From positions 166,601 through 230,600 of the forward strand of contig NZ_LDZY01000009.1 in the NCBI RefSeq assembly GCF_001029285.1: a stretch of 64,000 nucleotides of DNA, in the 5' to 3' direction. The notes below the pieces were generated by a model that saw only the letters and a program-made list of their open reading frames with translations, did no database searches and was not told the DNA's origin. A program made the position numbers and the translations under genes. The DNA is from Desulfosporosinus acididurans. GTDB lineage: Bacteria > Bacillota > Desulfitobacteriia > Desulfitobacteriales > Desulfitobacteriaceae. This document shows, piece by piece, positions 51,588 to 61,200 of this stretch; position 1 is the stretch's first letter; every line of letters starts with the position of its first letter.

Positions 51588-52504
51588 TGAATTTCTCGGT
51601 CGGTTTAGCCCGGTGTCCGGGAACATGCGGGGAATGGGTACAAGGGGCTCACGGCGGAGTTCCATTTCTTGTCGATTGTCCCATCGATCGCTTTGCGGAG
51701 ATTAAAGTGACCCTTAACCCGCACGGCGGCCAATGGGATCTCCCTCAGCATAAAACGAAAGTTCTTCAGGTCCTGGAATTGCTCAAGGAAGATTTGGGCT
51801 TGCAAACGTTAGGGGGACAAGTCGAATTTCTTCAACAGCTTCCGGAAGGGAAAGGAATGGCCAGTTCAACGGCCGATATTTCAGCTGCTGCCGCCGCTCT
51901 TTTATTGGCCTTAGATCAAAATCCTGCTCCAGAGCAAGTGATGAAATTAGCTTTGCGCATAGAGCCAAGTGACAGTGTGATGTTTCCCGGAATTACTGCA
52001 CTTGAACATGTTCAAAGACATAACTATCGCTTTCTGGGATCTTCCATACCCGCCTTGTTTTTAGCTCTGGATTGGGGCGGTTCAATCGATACTAAAGCCT
52101 TTAATGCCCGCCCGGGACTTGGAGGACATTACCGTCGTTTTGAAGGTGCGATTCAAAGAGCCTACAAATTAGCTTTGGAAGGAATTGAGCAGGGGGATAT
52201 TGAAAAATTAGCTATATCCGGGACAATAAGTGCTCAATGCAATCTTGAGATAAATCCCAAACCTCAATTTAAACCGTTTCTTGATTGGGTTCTGCAAAAC
52301 GGTGGCTTAGGCGTAGTAACAGCTCACAGCGGAACGTTGCTGGCCGGAGTTTTCCCAGCCACAGAATCTGTTGAACGGGCACTACGCAGCCATCTGCAGC
52401 GTGAGGTTCAGCAGCGATTCAATCCTGTTTATCTCGATGTCTTTAACAGCCATCCTGGAGGAATTATAACCAAGAATTTAAAGTATAGAGAAAATGCGGG
52501 GTGA
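51587..52504 (+). CDS. pduX: L-threonine kinase, GHMP family
   Basis: A 305-aa GHMP kinase that makes L-threonine phosphate for the aminopropanol arm. ARCPGTCGEWVQGAHGGVPFLVDCPIDRF is the N-terminal strand and PEGKGMASSTADISAAAAALLLALD is the ATP loop. GLGVVTAHSGTLLAGVFP is the C-terminal substrate motif. It is coupled to cobO (one-base overlap) and to cobD (11-base overlap), whose product decarboxylates the phosphothreonine. Confidence 0.9.
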   Translation: MNFSVGLARCPGTCGEWVQGAHGGVPFLVDCPIDRFAEIKVTLNPHGGQWDLPQHKTKVLQVLELLKEDLGLQTLGGQVEFLQQLPEGKGMASSTADISAAAAALLLALDQNPAPEQVMKLALRIEPSDSVMFPGITALEHVQRHNYRFLGSSIPALFLALDWGGSIDTKAFNARPGLGGHYRRFEGAIQRAYKLALEGIEQGDIEKLAISGTISAQCNLEINPKPQFKPFLDWVLQNGGLGVVTAHSGTLLAGVFPATESVERALRSHLQREVQQRFNPVYLDVFNSHPGGIITKNLKYRENAG

Positions 52505-53582
52505 CATCATCGTGCACGGCGGAAATCTTAGAAAAGCACAGGAAAACTATGGCTTACATGACTTTATAGATTTGTCGGCAAATATTAATCCCTTTGGACC
52601 TCCACAAGGCGTTTGGGAGTCTTTGAACGAAAGTCTCAAGGAAATTGTAAGTTATCCTGATCCTGAATGTTTGGCCTTGAGAACAGCCCTTGCAAGTCAT
52701 TTAGAACTTCCTCTTGAAGAAATAATGGTCGGTAACGGTGCCGGTGAATTAATCTTTACTATTGTAAATGCCCTAAAGCCACGCAAAGTAGCTATACCGC
52801 TGCCCACCTTTAGCGAATACGAACGAGCAGCTCGATCGGTGGGAGCTGAGGTGTGTTATATCACTTTGGGAGCAGAGGGCTGGAACGGCTGCCATTTAAC
52901 AAAAGAACAATGGGCCGAAACGTTAAAGGACTGTGATCTTTTATTTCTATGTTCTCCTCATAACCCTACCGGAAGTGTCTTACAACGGGATTCCTTTGCA
53001 CAAATCCTTAAGCTTTGCGCAGAGATGGATTGTAAAATTCTTTTCGATGAGTCCTTTTTCGATTTTTTACCTCCCGGGCAGTACACATCTGCTCGCTCTT
53101 ATTTAAGAACTTATAAACATCTTATTGTCTTATATTCCTTAACAAAGTTCTACAGCATCCCCGGATTGCGTTTAGGGGCTGCTTTTGCAGATCGATCATT
53201 GTTAACCCAATTTGAAGGATTTCGCGATCCCTGGTCGGTTAATGTCCTTGCTCAAAAGGCCGGGATTTCGGCACTTAAGGATCAGAAGTATTCAGACGAA
53301 GTACGAAATAAGATCGAAGCAAGCCGATCCTATTTTTATCACGAATTTGAAGCGGCTTGCTTCAATTATCTGCGGATTTATCCCTCGGCAGTGAATTTTG
53401 CTTTGCTTAAGGTTCTGGACTCTTCCATTTCTGAATTAATTCCCTATCTTGGGAAGAGAGGAATTCTTGTACGTGATTGCCGCAATTTTTCCGGTTTGCA
53501 GGGGGATTTTATGAGAGTTGCCATTAAGGATATCCCGGCTATGCAGAACTTGATTGAAGCTCTTAAAGGTTTTTACCTATAG
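52494..53582 (+). CDS. cobD: Threonine-phosphate decarboxylase
   Basis: A 362-aa PLP enzyme of the HisC fold. HGGNLRKAQENYGLHDFIDLSANINPFGPP is the typical CobD opening, and SPHNPTGS, ILFDESFFDFLP and SLTKFYSIPGLRLG (the lysine binds PLP) follow. It yields (R)-1-aminopropan-2-yl phosphate for CbiB. It is the last gene of the operon, followed by a terminator. Without cobU and cobS downstream, lower-ligand attachment must be encoded elsewhere. Confidence 0.93.
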   Translation: MRGDIIVHGGNLRKAQENYGLHDFIDLSANINPFGPPQGVWESLNESLKEIVSYPDPECLALRTALASHLELPLEEIMVGNGAGELIFTIVNALKPRKVAIPLPTFSEYERAARSVGAEVCYITLGAEGWNGCHLTKEQWAETLKDCDLLFLCSPHNPTGSVLQRDSFAQILKLCAEMDCKILFDESFFDFLPPGQYTSARSYLRTYKHLIVLYSLTKFYSIPGLRLGAAFADRSLLTQFEGFRDPWSVNVLAQKAGISALKDQKYSDEVRNKIEASRSYFYHEFEAACFNYLRIYPSAVNFALLKVLDSSISELIPYLGKRGILVRDCRNFSGLQGDFMRVAIKDIPAMQNLIEALKGFYL

Positions 53583-53650
53583 TTAAAGGATTTCTTTGAT
53601 AGGAGTACCTCATCATCAATTTCTGAAGTTCGCCGAATAACATCAATTTG

Positions 53651-53705
53651 AGCCAATGAGAAGTGAGAAAATCCTTCTTTTCATTGGCTTCTTTTATTTT
53701 TTGCC
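53651..53705 (+). terminator. Terminator of the cbi operon
   Basis: AGCCAATGA pairs with TCATTGGCT, with an extra GAAG/CTTC inner pairing, followed by TCTTTTATTTTTTG. The rest of the gap to 53902 shows no gene. Confidence 0.8.
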
Positions 53706-53902
53706 GCCAAGATATTTTGATCCAAACTTCGATTTGATGATCTCAGAGCTTGATCGTGCTACGAGATTATCACAGAATTTCTCTCGCTTGCCCAAGCAAA
53801 AAGAATTGATTTTAACATAGGTCGTATAAAATAAGGATAAGGGGTTTTTATTAAGCCGGCATAAGCTATTAATCCGAAGATTATTAATTTGTTTCCATTT
53901 GA

Positions 53903-54499
53903 TTATTTTTTAACTGCTAAAACAGTATATATAGCATCATTAATCTTAGTCTTCTCTAGAATGTCAAATCCAATTGATGACAATGCTTTTTCGAGTTCCG
54001 TTGAACCAATACGAATGGGCATTGGAGGACCTTCTATTAGTAAGTCGTCCTTTTCATACTCCAGACATAACAAGTGCCCTCCTGCTTTTAATACCTCAAA
54101 TATATTTGTGAGTGCTTTTGTTAGTGAACTTACTTCGTGGAGGATTAGGGATGCCATAACAAAATCAATGCTGTTATTTTGAATGCTTAAGTTTTCAATA
54201 TAATCTTGAATCAGTTCAATATTAGTCAGTCCTTTTTCCTTAGCCTTTTCTTCTATGACGCTGAGCATACGCCTATCGGGATCCATAGCGTACACTTTAC
54301 TAGATGTATTTTCTGCCATAGGAATTGTAAAAAAACCTGAGCCAGCACCGACGTCGAGTAGAGTATAATCTTTTTGAATTGGCATTTGGCTAATAAGTGC
54401 TTCAGGTGGTATGAGCTGCTCCCTTTGCCTACTATCTAAAAAGGCAATTTTGCTCAAAAATTTTTGATCCAGTTCGTTGTGATGATGCATGTGATTCAT
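53903..54499 (-). CDS. Class I SAM-dependent methyltransferase
   Basis: A 198-aa methyltransferase. YTLLDVGAGSGFFTIPMAE is motif I, VYAMDPDRRML motif II, NNSIDFVMASLILHEV motif IV, and ALTNIFEVLKAGGHLLCLEY motif V/VI. The start MNHMHHHNELDQKFLSKIAFLDS is His-rich. GGAGG is seven bases before the ATG on this strand. Similar proteins occur near arsenic or metal resistance genes, but the substrate is unknown. It carries the same 26-bp operator as the Rrf2 gene just upstream. Confidence 0.85.
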   Translation of the reverse strand: MNHMHHHNELDQKFLSKIAFLDSRQREQLIPPEALISQMPIQKDYTLLDVGAGSGFFTIPMAENTSSKVYAMDPDRRMLSVIEEKAKEKGLTNIELIQDYIENLSIQNNSIDFVMASLILHEVSSLTKALTNIFEVLKAGGHLLCLEYEKDDLLIEGPPMPIRIGSTELEKALSSIGFDILEKTKINDAIYTVLAVKK

Positions 54500-54523
54500 A
54501 ATAAAACCTCCAATAAAATATAA

Positions 54524-54549
54524 TGTAGACTGTAAATATCTATAATTAT
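54524..54549 (-). promoter_or_regulatory. Predicted Rrf2 operator before the methyltransferase gene
   Basis: This 26-base stretch matches the one at 55001-55026 in 20 of 26 positions, including an identical 11-base block (TGTAGACTGTA on the plus strand). On the gene strand both contain AGAY-N7-GTCT, an inverted repeat. Confidence 0.6.
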
Positions 54550-54585
54550 GCTAAAAAAGTGAGCAGTTAAAACTGCCTACTCTTC

Positions 54586-54978
54586 TTAACTCATTTTTAA
54601 GACAACGTCGAAAATACGTTGTTTTTTAAGATGGTTCTGCATTTTCTCTTCGGCGTCTCTCATAACCTTTTCTATGTGACAAGTTCGATTCTCGTCCATT
54701 TCACAAGTGAAAAGTGCCCCGCTGCCTTCAATGGCTTGAATGACATCGAAAAAACTTATTTCGGTCTTGGGCTTCCTGAGACTATAGCCTCCATTTACTC
54801 CTGGTGTAGACTGAATAAGGTCAGCCTTGACTAATTGAGTGAGTATCTTGGACAGGTAGGTAGGTGATATATTCATGTGACTAGCTAAAGGTTGAAGGCT
54901 TAAATTGTCTTTGCCTTCTTGCCTAATGAAATAGGCTATTATATGCAAAGCATAATTTGTTGCTTTTGTATACTTCAT
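54586..54978 (-). CDS. Rrf2 family transcriptional regulator
   Basis: A 130-aa winged-helix regulator. KYTKATNYALHIIAYF, LASHMNISPTYLSKILTQLVKADLIQSTPGVNGGYSL and FFDVIQAIEGS are Rrf2 blocks. Cysteines in LFTCEMDENRTCHIEKVM could hold an Fe-S cluster or sense thiols; the usual third cysteine of IscR/NsrR is not obvious. The start is the ATG at 54978 with AGAGGAG; the longer frame begins inside the promoter. It has an ideal promoter with an operator over it, so it likely represses itself and the methyltransferase gene. Confidence 0.9.
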   Translation of the reverse strand: MKYTKATNYALHIIAYFIRQEGKDNLSLQPLASHMNISPTYLSKILTQLVKADLIQSTPGVNGGYSLRKPKTEISFFDVIQAIEGSGALFTCEMDENRTCHIEKVMRDAEEKMQNHLKKQRIFDVVLKMS

Positions 54979-55000
54979 AGCAGCTCCTCTATAAAGATAT

Positions 55001-55026
55001 TGTAGACTGTATTTGTCTGCGATTAT
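55001..55026 (-). promoter_or_regulatory. Predicted Rrf2 operator at its own promoter
   Basis: It contains AGAC-N7-GTCT on the gene strand and overlaps the -10 element at 55022-55027. It matches the copy at 54524-54549. Confidence 0.6.
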
Positions 55027-55050
55027 ACATAATGGGTTTTGTTTTGTCAA
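55022..55050 (-). promoter_or_regulatory. Consensus sigma-A promoter of the Rrf2 gene
   Basis: On the minus strand TTGACA, a 17-base spacer and TATAAT, a perfect consensus match. Confidence 0.85.
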
Positions 55051-55247
55051 TAAGAATTTTTAAGCGATTATGGGTTAGTTTAACGATAACCATCAAAAAA
55101 TGCTGGGCTTCAGGAGCATGTTAAAAAGTGTTTGGGTATGACATGACTGCAACAGATTTTTACTACGGAACGTTTTGGCGTTTGCTGGTTAAAACAATAA
55201 ATATATTATAATTGAACAAAAATAATAAAAAATCCATTAACATCCAG

Positions 55248-55275
55248 TTGGCATTATATTTTAATATGTTATACT
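55248..55275 (+). promoter_or_regulatory. Promoter of the tmRNA gene
   Basis: TTGGCA, a 16-base spacer and TATACT lie about 20 bases before the mature 5' end of the tmRNA. Confidence 0.7.
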
Positions 55276-55295
55276 GTGCGAGTACCATTTCAAAC

Positions 55296-55647
55296 GGGGA
55301 CGTTATAGACTCGCTCGGGGAAGCGGTGACAAAAGTTGCGCGTCGAGATTCCACCTGGTCTCGTTAAACGGTGGACCAAAATAGTTAACGAAAATAATTT
55401 CGCTCTAGCAGCTTAATTGCCGCCAGCATCCTGCCTTCAAGACCTACGGTGAAGGGTCAGGGTGTCAAATTAGTAGGACGCTCTAACAATAATGCTCGAA
55501 GTTGTTAGCTAAGATTATCGAGCTAGCCTGAGATGAATCTTAGCCTTTAGGAGTCATGAATGGCGAAACTTAAATTTAAGGACACACGCGTAGACGCTTT
55601 TGTGGTTGCTCTTCGATACAGGGGTGCAAGTCCCCTCGTCTCCTCCA
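55296..55647 (+). ncRNA. ssrA: tmRNA
   Basis: A 352-nt transfer-messenger RNA that frees stalled ribosomes. The 5' GGGGACG pairs with 3' CGTCTCC, followed by T and an encoded CCA. The 3' part has a T-arm, CAGGGGTGCAAGTCCCCT-like with GTGCAAGTC. The tag frame runs AAC GAA AAT AAT TTC GCT CTA GCA GCT TAA, giving ...NENNFALAA, the usual ALAA degron. By position the resume codon appears to be GTT (Val, 55384) rather than the common GCA (Ala), so the tag would be VNENNFALAA. A hairpin terminator follows at 55774. Confidence 0.95.
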
Positions 55648-55705
55648 TAATTTACCAATTATGATAAACAATTTACTCGCGGCAATACCCACTAATTTTC
55701 GAAAC

Positions 55706-55748
55706 GAAAAGATATGCTTCTTTTTGAAGTATGATAATTTATGCTTCC
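55706..55748 (+). repeat. Imperfect direct repeat, upstream copy (flanks the DUF4132 module)
   Basis: GAAAAGATATGCTTC and, about 26 bases on, GATAATTTATGCTTCC. A related pair with the same spacing is at 62002-62045. Confidence 0.45.
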
Positions 55749-55773
55749 TTAAAAATTACATATATCTCTGAAG

Positions 55774-55808
55774 AAATCCTCACAGGAAACTTGCCTGTGA
55801 GGATTTTT
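55774..55808 (+). terminator. Terminator downstream of the tmRNA
   Basis: A 13-bp perfect stem (AAATCCTCACAGG/CCTGTGAGGATTT) is followed by TTTAATCC. Confidence 0.8.
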
Positions 55809-56385
55809 AATCCATTATCTTTACGGTTTGACTATAACTTAAAGTTGGTAAGAAGTCGAGATCAGCTGTAGCTGCCCCTTTTCCGTTGCAAATTTACGTA
55901 ATGACTGGAATGGTATTAGCGACTATACTAAAATAAGGTAATTACATCTTTCTTAATGTGGTAAGACGATTTTCCCGTACCATAAATCACATTGACGTAA
56001 GTTAATCTATTCGGTGGTTGCTGGGGTAAATGGTAACATCTGTACTGATTGAATCCATATGGTGAGTGGGATGCTGTTTTTCGCCTAAGGAAGGAAACGT
56101 TTTCTCGCTTTACAGGGAATCTCATTATGTATTGAAGCTTTGGAACGGTTTGTAGAGTGTGAACCCTTGTATCTGGTACACGAGAGTGTGTTTCCGTTTA
56201 ACTTTAGAGAGTGATCTGGTTGATTAAATCAGCTAAATCAGCTGATATTTTATTCTGTATGTGGAACTGTATATGAAGAATGAATACCGATATTTCCTTG
56301 AATTAAGGAAGATTATTAATGGTGTATGATCTATATGCCAAATTACCATCATGAAGTATAGGAAAATCGGCAGAGGGGTGAAGAG
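55809..56385. other. Non-coding stretch between the tmRNA and the accessory module
   Basis: I see no convincing gene, RNA or terminator here. A 65-codon minus-strand frame at 55928-56125 has no ribosome site or recognisable protein. AAATCAGCTAAATCAGCTGAT at about 56224 is a short internal repeat near the likely promoter of the next gene. Confidence 0.5.
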
Positions 56386-56805
56386 ATGAAAGTTTATGTT
56401 TCAGTGAAACAGGCAGGAAAACGTAAAGATTACATCACGAAAAAAGAGCTGGTTTTGGCCGGCGCCCCGCCTTGCTTAAGAGAGCTTTTGTCTGAGATTG
56501 TCCAGTTTAATGTGACTGAATATAATAACAAAGCAGATGGGTCGTGGATCCTGAAATATCTTTCTGCGGAAGAGACAGAGAATCAGGCGAAAACGGGGAA
56601 GGTTAGCTTCGACGTACTAAAGAATCCTCAGAAAGTTGACGAGGTGGAAGCAATCGAAACAGCTATTCAGGCTTTTGAAGATGGCATTTATCGGGTATTT
56701 ATAGGCGATAATGAAGTGTCATCCCTTGAGGAAAAGCTTTCCTTAAAAGAGGGAGATCTGTTGACATTTATCCGGTTTACTATGCTTGCCGGCAGAATGG
56801 GGTGA
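56386..56805 (+). CDS. Predicted beta-grasp (ubiquitin-like/MoaD-like) protein
   Basis: A 139-aa protein of no family I can name. It starts MKVYVSVKQAGKRKDYI...ELVLAGAPPCLRELLSEIVQFNV, a strand-strand-helix pattern, and ends YRVFIGDNEVSSLEEKLSLKEGDLLTFIRFTMLAGRMG. Both ends read like MoaD/ThiS-type beta-grasp proteins, whose end is 'gD.vtf.PP.aGG'. About 60 residues are inserted in the middle. It ends in a single terminal Gly after Arg-Met, not Gly-Gly. GAGGGGTGAAGAG precedes the ATG. It lies 12 bases before the giant DUF4132 gene, so the two are one operon. Fold is inferred by eye. Confidence 0.65.
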   Translation: MKVYVSVKQAGKRKDYITKKELVLAGAPPCLRELLSEIVQFNVTEYNNKADGSWILKYLSAEETENQAKTGKVSFDVLKNPQKVDEVEAIETAIQAFEDGIYRVFIGDNEVSSLEEKLSLKEGDLLTFIRFTMLAGRMG

Positions 56806-56817
56806 GGTGATTTAAGA

Positions 56818-58272
56818 ATGTTTTACTTTAGCAACAATAAAATAAAGCAAAATTATCTTTCTAGAATTGCCGATAAACTTGACTTATTTTCCGGTCGTAA
56901 TGCGGGAATCCTGGCAGTTGTCTTGAAGAGTTTCCAAGTCGGGGGAGCGGGATATTCCGAATCCGTAAGAAAACGGAATGAACTTTGTATCCAATTATGG
57001 CCAGCGGGCAGTAAGCACATGGCCAGTGTATTCTCAGGTTCTGAGTTCGAGGTATTAGTTGCGCTCTTAGGAAAGGAATGGGCGGAGAAATTTAAAAAGA
57101 TCTGGGACAGAAGCCATGATTACATATATCCGACTGGATACGATCGACGTTCTTTTAGAACTAAGTTAATCGAAACGTTATATCTCTCAAATTCGATTTT
57201 TAAGCTGGATGCCATGATTGATCTAGTCGCTAACGACTTTAGCTATGAGAGTTATTTTAAGCAGAAAGATAATCCCTTTGTCAATAATCCGGTCCTTCCG
57301 GACCTTTTAGCTCTGGAAATTGATGAAGGAAACGAGTTGGTGCAAAAGTGGCTTCAGGACATTGTCTATGGAGATAACAACACAGGGCTGATTACGCATG
57401 CCATGATTAAAGGCCTTCTCATGAGTAATAGTAGTGAAGCTCATAAATGGGTCGGGGATTTGCTCCTTGCGGCAAAATTGCAGGAGGGGTTGCGCCAGGC
57501 AATCGTGGAATGTATGGACGAGGGTTCGCGGGAAGGCTTTGTGTATTTGCTAAAACTTATCCTGGATCATAATCTTGCCCGCTTCTCGTCCGTTGCCCGA
57601 GCCCTTGATGTCTGGACGGGCTTGGGTATTTCGGCCCAGAAACCAGCAGTGCTCAATAAATGCCTTGAAACCGCCTACCGTTGCCTGACAGAAGATGCTT
57701 TTGCCGATGAATGCATAAACGGCAATGATTCTTTGCTTATTTATATGGGGCTATGGTCGAAGGCTTTTGGAGAGGTAGCGTCTACAGAGAGCATTTTAAA
57801 GCATCTCCTGGCTCAAGCAGAGAAATATAAAAGAATGGTGGCTCTCTTTTTCCTGAGACAGATTAAATTCCCTCTCTTTCAGCATCGGCTTGCCGCTCCA
57901 TTGTTGGAGGACTCGGATAAAGAGGTCAAATGTTGGGTTCTCGGCAATCTTTTCCCCGATGCCAACCGGACCTTCCTAAGACCGGAATTAAGGAACGGAC
58001 TTGCCAAATACAAGACAGAGAAGGTCATTGGTAGCCCGAAGGAATTGTTTCTTAAACTCAAAAACATGCTGGATCATCTCCAGAGCAAAGAATTGATCTT
58101 TCATGAGAGTATTTTTCCGTGGTGTCGGATCAGTACATCGTCGGACGATATTATTGTTAAGATGCTTATTAGCATAACCCTCGATGACGAAGTGACGGCG
58201 GAAAAATGCTATTTCCATCCTACTACGTCAGACTCCTCAAGCGTTGTTGGAGAGCATCCGACACCTTGGTGA
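56818..58272 (+). CDS. DUF4132-type protein, N-terminal part (frameshifted)
   Basis: This 484-codon frame is the first third of a very large protein. It is soluble and helical with HEAT-like stretches (for example LEDSDKEVKCWVLGNLF) and no recognised catalytic motif. The frame stays coherent to about codon 462 (LDDEVTAEK), after which it runs into a nonsense tail (CYFHPTTSDSSS...) and stops. The continuing sequence is in the next frame. The shift falls at a run of five A residues at 58202-58206; removing one A gives an unbroken 1565-codon gene. GGGGTGAGGTGATTTAAG lies just before the ATG at 56818. See the next entry for the C-terminal part. Confidence 0.75.
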   Translation: MFYFSNNKIKQNYLSRIADKLDLFSGRNAGILAVVLKSFQVGGAGYSESVRKRNELCIQLWPAGSKHMASVFSGSEFEVLVALLGKEWAEKFKKIWDRSHDYIYPTGYDRRSFRTKLIETLYLSNSIFKLDAMIDLVANDFSYESYFKQKDNPFVNNPVLPDLLALEIDEGNELVQKWLQDIVYGDNNTGLITHAMIKGLLMSNSSEAHKWVGDLLLAAKLQEGLRQAIVECMDEGSREGFVYLLKLILDHNLARFSSVARALDVWTGLGISAQKPAVLNKCLETAYRCLTEDAFADECINGNDSLLIYMGLWSKAFGEVASTESILKHLLAQAEKYKRMVALFFLRQIKFPLFQHRLAAPLLEDSDKEVKCWVLGNLFPDANRTFLRPELRNGLAKYKTEKVIGSPKELFLKLKNMLDHLQSKELIFHESIFPWCRISTSSDDIIVKMLISITLDDEVTAEKCYFHPTTSDSSSVVGEHPTPW

Positions 58273-61200
58273 GGAGAAAAACGAGGATAAACACCTTGCC
58301 GCTTTGGATATGATTGGGATGGTTGAAAATGACTCCAAATATGAGAAAATCCGGACGGAATGCCGGCAGATAGCCGCCACGCTGGCCGGAACATCGCAAA
58401 AGACCAAGGTCTTGGCGGAAAAGATCATCTGCAATGATAAAGAGAATTATACACTGGCTAATGGTTTGGGGCTCTTTGATCCAATCCGAGAAATCCCTCT
58501 GCCGGAAATAAGATCTCCCAAAGATTTTTCCGCCCGGGAAATTCTATCTTTAAACACGAATGAAATTGCGCAGGTTCTGCATGTTTTTAGCGATCTGGTT
58601 GATCGACATAAGGATTATGAATATGAGGTTGAGGAATGGAATGGCTCTTTTACTAAAGTGGTGCTTGGTGGACAGCATACCATCAGAACCTTAAAAAACT
58701 ATAGAAACAGAAAGCTGACCCTTGATGATTATCCCTTGCCGGAGGTGTGGCGGGGGGCTGTCAAAGAAATTAATCTGACAGTTCAAAAGTTAATTGAAAT
58801 ACTTTTCTACTTTGATGTAAAACAATTTACGTTTGGATCGGGTAAGCAAGAGTGGTATAAAGACCTTATGACACGATTGTTCTCCATCAATCATACGGAA
58901 TTAGAGGCTGTTTTTAAGAAAACTCCTTACATTTCTCATATACGAAGCGCTTTTTCAGCTTTAATTAACGAGTTTCCACGTGAGGATATATTCGCACTCT
59001 GCCGTGACATAGCAGCCTATATTTATCAGGAGACACCGGTTCATCTTTTTGCAGAAGACTATGAAAAGCTTAATAAGCAAGTTCATCACTTTGGAAGGCA
59101 CACTTCCTGTCTAGTCGACGCTAAAGAGTTCTCTTTCTGGCACCGAAATTTACAAGCGAGCATTTATGATGAGCAAAGCTTCAAGGAAGGTTTTCTTATC
59201 AGGTATGCCTTGTACAAAGCCTCCAAGTATAAATCACACGCTTCTCTACAACTAGCTGATTTTGAAAGGGCCTTCAATTTAGGGTTAGTAGATGAAAATG
59301 AATTGTTCGCCGAGCTATGTGGCAGACCTTTAAGCTCGGAAAATTTAAAACTTCTCAGCAATCCTAAACGACACGGACACAATGACCTGGTTGATTGTCA
59401 AACGATTAATGAAACCGGTCGCAAGGTAATTGACAGGATAGTTGAGATTGAAGTCAGGCGAGGAGATATGACCACAGAGGTTAGCCATCTGGCCGCTAAA
59501 ATTGATAAATTCTCTGGAACTAAATTTTTTGTGGACATACTGGTTGGAGCAGAGAAGGATACCTATGTGCGCGGGTACGTTTTCGCCAGTGAAAACAGTA
59601 CTAAAAAGCAAATATTCAGCCACCTATTAAAATGCTGCTATTTGGCGGACGGCGAGGATGAGAACACCCTGCGTGAGTTGCTTAAGGGTGTTAGGGTTAC
59701 TGAAAAGCAGTTGATTGATGCGGCAATGTATTCGCCGCAATGGGTGGATCTTGTGGAAAAATACCTTGCCTGGCCGGGGCTCAAATCCGCCTGTTGGTAT
59801 TTTCACGCCCATGTCAATGAAACCTTTTCAGCGGATAAGGAAACCATCGTCGCCCGCTATTCCCCGGTATCCCCTCAGGATTTTAAAGATGGGGCCTTTG
59901 ATATCTCTTGGTTTAAAGAGGCTTATTCTACTTTGGGGGAAAAGCGTTTTAATATAGTTTATGATAGCGCGAAATATATCGCCGGGGGCGGCTTACATAA
60001 ACGCGCCCAACTTTTTGCCGATGCAGTGCTGGGTAAGCTTGATCTCCAACAAGCCGAAAACATGATCCATGAAAAACGCAACAAGGATTATGTCCTCTGT
60101 TACGGGCTGATCCCCCTCGGGAATGAACCAATGGAAGTGCTGCACAGATATGAATTTCTGCAGGCTTTTCTGAAAGAGAGTAAGCAGTTTGGAGCGCAGC
60201 GGCGCGAAAGTGAAGGCAAAGCAGTTGCGATTGCTTTGGAGAATTTGGCGAGGAACGCTGGTTTCGGTGATGTTGCTCGATTTACCTGGTCGATGGAAAC
60301 GGAAAAAATGAAATCCATCGCACCATATTTGCAGACCGTATCGGTTGGGGAATTTGATTTAAAAATCGGAATTGACGAACTAGGCAGAGCCTCAGTAGTA
60401 GCTGTCAAAGGCAGCAAAGTGTTAAAGGATGTTCCTTCCAAATTAAAGGGTAATGAATATATCAAGGAGATAAAAGCCGTTCAGAAATCCCTTAAGGATC
60501 AACACGCCCGGGCGAGGGTATCATTGGAAAAGGCGATGGAAAGTGGAGATGCGTTTACCATTAACGAACTGCAAAACCTTGCGCAAAATCCTGTGATCTA
60601 TCCTCTATTGAAAAATCTCGTTTTCAAGAGCGGCGATCATCTAGGCTATTTCAGAGAGCAGGCACTTGTTGATGCCAAAAACAAATACTATAAACTTAAA
60701 CCTAAAGATAACTGTCTGATCGCTCACCCTGTTCACCTATATGCAGGCGGGGAATGGTCGGCCTATCAGAGGGGAATTTTTGACCGCGAGATTGCCCAGC
60801 CGTTTAAGCAGGTATTTAGGGAATTGTACAGACCAAATATGGATGAGATTGAAGCCAGAACCATCTCCCATAGATATGACGGACATCAGATTCAGCCGAA
60901 AAAGGCGGCCGCGCTTCTAAAGACCAGGGGTTGGTCGGTGAGTTATGATGAAGGATTGCAAAAAGTGTTATACAAGGAAAACATCATAGCCCAAATTTAT
61001 GCCATGGCCGACTGGTTCTCTCCGGCTGAAGTTGAGTCCCCAACAATTGAAGGAGTGGTATTCCGGGACCGAAAAACCGGAAAAGGTTTAACGATTACGG
61101 ATATTCCAGAAGTTATTTTTTCCGAGATTATGCGCGATATCGATTTGGTTGTCAGCGTTGCTCATGTTGGTGGGGTTGATCCAGAAGCGAGTTTATCCAC

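Noticed and set aside
55296..55647. A tRNA gene from the T-arm and encoded CCA
   Set aside because: The acceptor pairs with a 5' end 340 bases away and encloses an ALAA tag frame; it is tmRNA.
55928..56125. 65-codon minus-strand frame downstream of the tmRNA
   Set aside because: No ribosome site or recognisable protein pattern.
58244..58249. TTG codons as an independent start for the C-terminal DUF4132 part
   Set aside because: No ribosome site, and the frame continues upstream coherently into the first part if one A is removed.
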